Assembly: GCA_032690845.1 (NCBI GenBank)
Contig: CM064417.1
Location: 16,894,501-16,958,500, forward strand
DNA: 64,000 nucleotides
From: Eleusine coracana subsp. coracana
Lineage: Eukaryota; Streptophyta; Magnoliopsida; Poales; Poaceae
Direction of reading: 5' to 3'
Shown here: piece after piece, positions 57,359-64,000 of the stretch
Position numbering within the stretch: the stretch's first letter is position 1
Layout of the letters: each line of letters opens with the position of its first letter
Made by a program: the position numbers and the translations under genes
The notes under the pieces: generated by a model
Told to the model about the DNA's origin: nothing
The model's input: only the letters and a program-made list of their open reading frames with translations
Database searches by the model: none

Positions 57359-58993
57359 TTACTCATCCGTGGAAGCATCGTCGTCGTCGTCCTCCTCCTC
57401 ATCATCTTGAGCCTCTTGGACAACCTGTGTAGCCTGAGTGTAGACACCCCAGGGATCATCATAAGTACCCATGTCCGACAGAGGAGTGAACGGAGTGGGA
57501 GGTGAAATCTCAACACTGGCGGTGGTGGCGAGGGTCCTCATATCGGTCTGGATCTGAGAAAGAGCCTGCTGCTGCTCTCTAACTGCCACTGCAGTGTCCC
57601 GGCAGATGCTAAACATAGACCTGATGGCTTGGGAGACCTTCAAAGACCGACAGCGAGGGGGAGGGGCAGCACTAGTGCCAGCTGCTGCTGCTGCTGCTGA
57701 AGAACTCTGAGGCACATCTGCAACTGGAGGGGTGCCACCGTGGGGAGGAGATGCAATCAGAGGAAACTTCTTCGGCGTGACTGAGGGATGTTTGTGATCA
57801 CAAATAAACTGACAGCCCACAACACACAGAATCATCTTCATGATGTAAGGAGCATAGATCAAAGAGGCCTTACTGGTATAGGAGTTGTAGAGAATCTCTG
57901 TCTACATGAACTCAAACACACTGAAGGGCTTTGCTTCCTCTTTCATAGCAAACATCAAGATCTTGGTGGAGCTGAGAATGTGAGTGTGCCCCCCCACCTT
58001 AGGAGTCAATGTCACCCTGAGCATGTTGTTGAGAACTCAAAAATATGGCTTCATGCCATGATATGAACCAAACTCAACACCATGCTTGGGGTCAGCATAC
58101 CTAGCACCATACATGAAACCCCACTCACTGTCCTCCTGAGGATCAAACACTGTGGCCTTCACCTTCTCATAATCTGAGTCATCAAATCCAAGGATGTGAG
58201 CAAAGTTGAAATAGGTGATACTGAACCTGTTCCCCTCAATGGTCCAGTGCATCTTGGAATCCAGCTGATTTTCCTCATCATGCTCAACCCACAAAGTAGA
58301 GTAGAACTGGGCAATGATCTCATCGTTCCAGTGCTGGTGCATGCCCATGATAGCAGTCAAGTTTCTCCTGTCAAACTCTGCCTGGATCAGCTCAAAAGTG
58401 GGACCATTAGCTGCTGCCATCCGTTGCCAGTCAATGCACTTCATGGGAACAACTCTGTGAGTAGTCTTCTTGAGAATGTTCCGGTACCAGGACACCTGTG
58501 TCAAGTCCCAAAATCTAACATTTGAAATCCCTGGATGCTTGGGCTGGGTCTAGGGGTTGGTATGCCTGTACTCCTTCATCTCATCCCTGGACAGAGGGAC
58601 AAGGACCCTGAAGTCATCAGATACCTGAGGTGCCGACATCTGATAAGTGACAGAGGAGCGAAGACGTCCAGGCTGAGGCTGATAGACCTCATCCTCAGAC
58701 TCCTCACCCTCTCCACCACTCTCCTCCTCCTGCTGCTCACTCTGCTCGTCCTCTTCTGCCTCCTCTAACTCTTCCCCCTCCTCACTAGGAGAGGGCTGCC
58801 GTGGCAGAAGGGCCTTTCCTTTGCCCTTGCCACGACCAAGGCCAACCCCATGGGAGGTGGTTTGGCCAAAGTCACCGCCTCGGCCTCGCTTGCCTCCCCC
58901 ACCACGACGAACAATAGGGGAGACATTAGGATCAAAGTCCTCATCCGAGTCACTGGGAGTGCCCGGATGCTTCTGTCGCTTGCCACCTGCCAT
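57359..58993 (-). pseudogene. SIRE-like element 3' ORF (env-position protein), degenerate copy 2
   Basis: A single frame of 545 codons is interrupted by only three stops (TAG 58552-58550, TGA at 58037, TAG near 57901). The N-terminus (MAGGKRQKHPGTPSDSDEDFD) is Lys/Gly-rich, with KRGRGG and a long Glu-rich acidic segment. The central domain has CIDWQRMAAANGPTF, HWNDEIIAQFYSTLW, WTIEGNRFSITYFNFAHILGF, NNMLRVTLTP and KPFSVFEF, shared with element 1's ORF. The C-terminus has poly-Ala, a helical Gln-rich stretch and an acidic end DDDDDASTDE. No signal peptide or membrane span is evident. A probable 3' splice site (CTACTTGACAG) ends exactly at the ATG. Confidence 0.7.
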
Positions 58994-59670
58994 CTGTCAA
59001 GTAGAGAATAAGTGGTGTGAAAAGATTGCAACAGAAACAGTACTGAATTACTCTCTGGTTTGCTCTGATCGGTAGTGCTAGTGGGTTCCATCGGTAGTGC
59101 CGGTGGGTCAAACAGGAAGCAGCCCGAGTGAAACTGCTCTCAGGTTGGCCCAATCGGCAGTGCCGGTAGGAGACATTGACAGGGCCGGTGGGTCAAACAG
59201 GAAGTAGCACGAGTGAAACTGCTCTCTGGTTGGCCCAACTGGCAGTGCCGGTGGGAGCCATCGACAGTGCCGGTGGGTCAAACAGGAGGCAGCCCGAGTG
59301 AAACTGCTCTCTGGTTGGCCCAACCGGCAGTGCCGATGACTGACACTGGCAGTGCCGATCAGTACAAACCGACTGCTGCAACGACCACTTAGGGTTTCTA
59401 GATCCCTCGATCGACAGTGCCGGTGGGGGCCATCGACAGTGCCGACCGAGGGGGATCAAACCCTAATCCACTAAAAATTGATATTTAGCCACTAAAACTT
59501 TACCAAATTGCATGGGTGACTAAATTACTCCTAGATGAACATCTCTATCAAGTGAAATTATGAAAAAACAAGAGGCATTGCGAGATTCAAAAGATGGAGA
59601 TTTTCAAAAAATACCTTTAAAAAGTCCTTCAAATTCGGGAGGAGATGGACGAGGGAAGGCCTAGGAGATG
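58994..59670 (-). promoter_or_regulatory. Putative leader intron and 5' exon of the element 2 3' ORF
   Basis: In minus sense a CT-rich leader with AAACCCTAACC (about 59740) precedes a donor AAAG/GTATTTTTTG (about 59617). The acceptor TTGACAG abuts the ATG at 58993. The intron contains CTCGCAATG, as in element 1, and three 85-bp tandem units (starts 59105, 59190, 59275 on plus) rich in the GGCAGTGCCGG word. Confidence 0.5.
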
Positions 59671-60020
59671 ATTTGATCCACTCCCCGCTTGATTCCACAA
59701 AGATCAGCAAGTTTTTGGAGTGGAGGATTCTGGTTAGGGTTTGAGAGGAGAGAGAGGCGGCGAGGAAAGTGAGGAACTGAGAAAAGACTCGGTCCCGTCA
59801 GGGGACCGAGTGGATTTCAAAGGCTGGACCCCGCATCGGTAGTGCTGGTGCTAGGCGTAGGCAGTGCCGGTGCGGGTTAAAGCACAAGGTCTAGGCCCGT
59901 ATCAGCAGTGCCGATGGTAAGCATCGGTAGTGCCAATGAGGGGTGCCCGAGGGACAAAAGCCCTAGACAGAAGGCTGTCTCTCTTAGACATCTGATCGGC
60001 AGTGCCAATAAGGGTACCGG
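59060..60020. repeat. Internal array of near-palindromic words (element 2)
   Basis: About 15 copies of variants of ATCGGCAGTGCCGGT are spread over 1 kb. All have central G on the plus strand, opposite to the U3 copies in both LTRs. The array spans the leader intron and the region upstream of it. Confidence 0.8.
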
Positions 60021-60291
60021 CAGTGCCGATCCACTGAAGATCAGACAGAACAGAGAATAGAAAAAGGTAGGAGGGGAATTTTCAAAATAGTTTTTGATGG
60101 ATAGGAAGAGATCTTGACATCCTATGGTCAGCCAACAATCAACATCTCATAACAATGACCATATTTTGACAAGATTTGATCTAGAGATCAAAACTTAGCA
60201 CCAATAGCAAAATAAGAGACTTTTGATATAAAGCAATGATTTTTGCAATAATGAAACAATCACCATTCAGATGTGCACATTCTGTACATCA

Positions 60292-61492
60292 CATTGCTAG
60301 AGTCAAGAATATTTAGTTCACTCCTAAGATAGCAAAATCTCTTCTTATCTAGGGGCTTGGTGAATATATCGGCTAGTTGATCTTCGGTTCGCACATGGCT
60401 AACTTCTATATCCCCTTTTATAGAATGATCTCTCAAGAAGTGGTGGCGAATGTCTATATGCTTTGTGCGCGGATGCTCAACGGGGTTATAAGCAAGCTTT
60501 ATGGCACTCTCATTATCACATAGGAGAGGAACGACTCAATTTGTAACCGTAGTCCCTTAGAGTTTGTCTCATCTAAAGTAGTTGTGCACAACAACTACTG
60601 GCTGCAACATACTCCGCTTCGGCCGTGGAAAGTGCAACGTAATTTTGTTTTTTGAATGACCATGACACTAGAGACCTACCCAAAAATTGGCATGTCCCGG
60701 AGGTACTCTTTCTATCTACCTTATCTCCGGCATAATCCATATTGGAATAGCCTAATAGGTTGAACTTTGAGCCCTTGGGGTACCAAAGCCCTAGGTTGGG
60801 TGTGTGAACCAAATATCTTAATATTCTCTTAACGGCCACCATGTGACACTCCATAGGAGCAGCTTGAAAACGTGCACACATACACACACTAAGCATGATG
60901 TCGGTCCTAGATGCACAAAGATAAAGCAAAGAGCCAATTATGGAGCGATATACCTTTTGATCAACGGGTTCATCCTTTTTGTTGAGGTCGAGGTGGCCAT
61001 TTGTTGGCATGGGAGTTTTGATGGGCTTTGCCTTGTCCATGTCAAATTTCTTCAATAAGTCTTGTGTGTACTTTGCTTGACATATGAAGATGTCCTCCTT
61101 GAGTTGCTTCACTTGGAAGCCTAGAAAGAATGTCAATTCTTCCATCATGGATATCTCGAACCTTTTGGTCATTATCTTGCTAAATTCATCACAAAAGGTT
61201 TGGTTAGTAGAACCAAATATGATGTCATCGACATATATTTGGCATACAAAGATATCATCACCAAAACACTTAGTGAAGAGGGTTGGATCGGCCTTGCCAA
61301 CCACAAAACCCTTTTTAACAAGAAAATCCCTAAGGCATTATACCATGCTCTCGGGGCTTGCTTAAGCCCATAGAGTGCCTTATGGAGTTTATAAACATGG
61401 TTAGGATACTTGGAGTCTTCAAAGCCCGGTGGTTGCTCAACATACACTTCTTCCTTGATTGGCCCATTTAGGAATGCACTTTTCACGTCCAA
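60292..61492 (-). pseudogene. Ty1/copia reverse transcriptase (3' part) and RNase H, broken
   Basis: The fragment starts at LDVKSAFLNGPIKEEVYVEQ and continues with LYGLKQAPRAWY. A frameshift near 61330 leads into VGKADPTLFTK, CQIYVDDIIFGST (the YVDD catalytic motif), FEISMMEELTFFLGFQ, YRSIIGSLLYL and the RNase H start (GYSNMDYAGDKVDRKSTSG, ALSTAEAEYVAA). After a TAG at about 60575 the RNase H continues in frame as MRQTLRDYGYKL and on to about 60292. Gag, protease and integrase are absent. Motif spellings place it in the SIRE/Maximus-like copia group. Confidence 0.85.
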
Positions 61493-61493
61493 G

Positions 61494-62333
61494 CCTGATG
61501 GTTGACAGTTTCTGTGGAGAGGGGACCGGCACTGCCGATCAGGGGATCAGCACTGTCGACGAGCTCAGGCTGAGCCAGACAGAAAAATGGTTCTCTGTTA
61601 GAGCCGACCGGCACTGCCGATCAGGATGACCGGCACTGCCGATGAGCTACAGCCAGAGAGCCAGAGAGAGAAAATGTGGTTCTCTGGTAGAACCGATCGG
61701 CACTGTCGATCAGGGTGACCGGCACTACTGATGAGCTACAGCCAGATAGCCAGAGAGAGAAAATGTGGTTCTCCGGTAGAACCGACCGGCACCGCCGATC
61801 AGGGTGATCGGCACTACTGATGAGCTACAGCCAGAGAGCCAGAGAGAACACACTTCTCTGGATGAAGCAATCGGCACTGCTGATGAGGCCATCGGCACTG
61901 CCGATGATGACAAGACAGAAGCCAGAGAAGTGTCTGGGCATCACAGCGCCTCTGGGAGAATGGATCGGCACTGCCGGTAAGGACCACCGGCACTGCCGAT
62001 AAAGATAAAAACAGAGGGCGACAAAAAGGAATTTATGGGAAGTTTGAGCATTTGACTTTACCAAATTTGTAAATTATACCCCTCTTAATAGTACGGTTTA
62101 CCTATACTCAAGATTAGAAATAAAAACAACATGAATCCTTCATTCTTGAGTGAATTTTGGATTTTCAATTTGAGGCAAATGACATCTTCTTTTCTCCTTT
62201 TTTTTGTTTCAATGCATTTCATTCAACAATTGAGATAGTCATCTACACACATACTCAATGAAAGCATTAGTCCATTCTTAGTTGTATTGACGCCAATCAC
62301 CAAAATAAAATTAGGGGCCTAGATGCACTTTCA
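61494..62333 (-). repeat. Truncated 5' LTR of element 2
   Basis: It matches the 3' LTR from 55984 to 56867, including the 89-bp units and the end ATGCACTTTCA. The promoter TATA, R and U5 parts (55002-55983 equivalent) are missing. Confidence 0.85.
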
Positions 62334-63560
62334 AGAAAAGGGAGGGGTAAAACGGGAATCAATTTTACGGCTGAGTACATTTTTGGTAATGAGGAGAGTG
62401 AGACTAAATTGCAAGTGGTATTGGAGACATGGTTAGTTTAGTAATGGTATTAGAAACAGGGCGCCTGTTATGGGTGGGGGTGTGGAGGCAATTTACCCAA
62501 TGAAATGAGCCAAAATGCAGAATGCAAGCTAAGTGTAAATCTAATTGCTTAAATTGTAATTGGCCCTCTACCATATGTTAAGGGCGACTCGGGCGGACGC
62601 CTTCAACCGGGTTTACCACCGCCGCCGCCATCACCTCCACGCCGGTGGCAAGGAGAAGCGGGGGTCTGCCCTCTGCAGCTAGATCTTCTATTTTGCTCTA
62701 GTTTTTTTTAATAATTTTCCTTCCCCCAACTAAGTAGACTAGGATTTGGATTATCATTCGATGTCTTCGATTTGGCTTTCTATCTCGTACTGGATTTTCT
62801 CACGAGAACATGCCACTTTCTCAAAAGATGGCATATTCTTAATAGAGAAATCAAGGTATGTTGACCTAGTTCTCTTTGAGGAAGGTTTGGATCTGTTTTT
62901 CTCTTTGGTGGAATTGTTTTTCCGACTGCTAGTTCTACTAGTAGTGGCGGATCTATCCTTTCGGTCGTTGATGGTGACAACTAACAATGACGACGGATCT
63001 TATGGTCGGTTCAACCTTCAGAAGATATGACCGATGTGCTTTCGACGCCTGTTACTCCCCATAGTGGTTGAGCATACCGCGCCTCATTTGCGGTTTTCAC
63101 GCCTGTGGAGTCTTTCGTTGGTGGGATTTGCATTGTGACCTTCAGCCTGGATCTGATGAAGTTTCATGATGATGGAGTTTTCTGAATCAGTTGATCTCGC
63201 CGGATGCAGGTAAGATGAAGGTTAGAAACCTAGTGGTGTGCTTCAATATAATGTTATTTTATGTTGAGATCTTAGTTGTAAAAGAGATTGTAATTTAATA
63301 AAATCCGATCCCTTCCTTAAAAAATTACTAAAATTTAACAATTCCGAAATAAAAGCAACTTGCAGGAACATGCTGAAGCAGTTGCCCTGGTATCAACGGG
63401 GCAGGGGAGGTTCACTAAGTGATAAAATTATTACACCATGCATAATGGGACATTGTAATTTCTCACTGATCTGTAACGACTTTCCAACATTTACTGACGC
63501 GCGAATTAAAGACTGTTGTCCTCCAAGTCGTCACTAAGCTCACTTAAGTGCGCCGTGCTA
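62334..63560. other. Intergenic repeat-like DNA, no gene recognised
   Basis: 62580-62700 is GC-rich. The ORF at 62746-63030 is hydrophobic but unlike any family I know. The stretch ending TTTAATAAAATCCGATCCC (about 63310) resembles a retroposon 3' end. Confidence 0.35.
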
Positions 63561-64000
63561 TTTTTTTTTTTAATCGGGAGGGGAAGATCTCACACCTAAA
63601 ATTTTATTGAATAAAGAAAGCTCGAGAGTGCAGCTCTCAGAAGTACAGAAATAGTGAAACACAAATACAAACCCAAACGAAGTGAAATGGAAAGAAGAGT
63701 AACTAAAGGAGAAGAACAAATGCTCATGCTCGCAGACATGAAAAGAGAGTACAAAGTAATTCAATTGTGCAAATGCCTTCCTTGCTGTTTTATATGGGTC
63801 GTCGCACTTTAGCCCAGGCTTTCATAGCAATTCGACGATCAGGTTGCTTGCTTCTGTTGGCCAATAGTGCGATCGTAGCTACGCAGTTCTCTGCAATTCT
63901 TCTGATTGGGAAGCTGATATTGTTAAACACTTTGCCGTGCTAGTATTTTCTTGCGCCTGCGGGTGAGGACCACCTGCAAGACAACTGCCAGTGCGAAGCC
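63561..64000 (-). mobile_element. LINE 3' end, running off the window
   Basis: On the minus strand the sequence ends TTTATTCAATAAAATTTTAGG, CCCCTCCCGATT and a poly-A tail (plus T11 at about 63561-63571). Upstream (63790-63930) a frame ends with NRSKQPDRRIAMKAWAKVRR, which could be the tail of a LINE ORF2. The 5' part lies outside the window. Confidence 0.45.

Larger units (their letters stand above)
55002..62333 (-). mobile_element. SIRE-like Ty1/copia retrotransposon, internally deleted (element 2)
   Basis: Read on the minus strand: truncated 5' LTR (62333-61494), the 3' half of RT and RNase H (61492 to about 60292), a word-rich non-coding stretch (60040-59060), a leader intron, the 3' ORF (58993-57359), an internal purine tract (57316-57301), the PPT (about 56885-56869, AAAAAGGGGGAGAT) and the 3' LTR (56867-55002). 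Flanks AGAAG (54997-55001) and AGAAA (62334-62338) may be the target duplication with one change. The PBS, gag, protease, integrase and N-terminal RT are gone. The gap joins LTR sequence directly to RT codons at about 61493. Confidence 0.85.

Noticed and set aside
59060..60020. CRISPR-like array
   Set aside because: Short near-palindromic words with variable spacing in a plant retrotransposon; no Cas genes and a eukaryotic context.
62746..63030. 94-codon hydrophobic ORF as a membrane protein gene
   Set aside because: No family resemblance, no flanking gene structure, and repeat-like surroundings.

Overview
The window looks like nuclear DNA of a grass (Poaceae), most likely Oryza or a close relative. 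The grounds are intron-rich genes with GC-rich first exons, GT-AG introns carrying small MITEs, a Stowaway-type terminus (TACTCCCTCCGT), hAT-type MITEs, grass LINE 3' ends and SIRE-like copia retrotransposons. Species cannot be fixed from the sequence alone.

Layout. 1-7,340 is nested retrotransposon debris: an Athila/Tat-like minus-strand ORF, then the 3' half of a SIRE-like copia element (element 1) with its LTR. 7,340-8,430 is GC-rich DNA and a foldback MITE. 9,120-16,489 (+) is a complete 25-exon ISWI chromatin-remodelling ATPase. 18,755-25,872 (-) is a complete 7-exon CDK-like kinase with a myristoylation-type N-terminus. 29,419-32,886 and 36,859-41,046 (+) are tandem 9-exon paralogues of a YeeZ-type NAD(P)-binding Rossmann protein; both carry an AT-AC (U12-type) intron. 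42,035-42,220 (+) is a 61-residue Cys-rich single-pass membrane protein. 42.2-55.0 kb is gene-poor. It holds a TRIM-like mini-retroelement, a tRNA-like SINE piece, an F-box gene with two nonsense codons, a 300-bp tandem duplication, a LINE 3' end and a TIR element carrying an ABCB transporter fragment. 55,002-62,333 (-) is a second SIRE-like copia element (element 2) with a large internal deletion. The rest is repeats.

The genes show no operon-like link. ISWI and the kinase are convergent; the kinase and the first Rossmann gene are divergent. Five genes have intact reconstructed reading frames, with exon phases checked at every junction.

The most unusual signal is in the two SIRE-like elements. 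Each LTR carries an array of a family-specific near-palindromic word (ACGGAAGTTCCGT in element 1, ATCGGCAGTGCCGAT in element 2) in U3 just upstream of the TATA box, with further copies near the end of U5. Related copies lie inside the element, upstream of a 3' ORF. That 3' ORF has its own spliced-looking leader in both elements. In element 2 the internal and U3 arrays run in opposite orientation.
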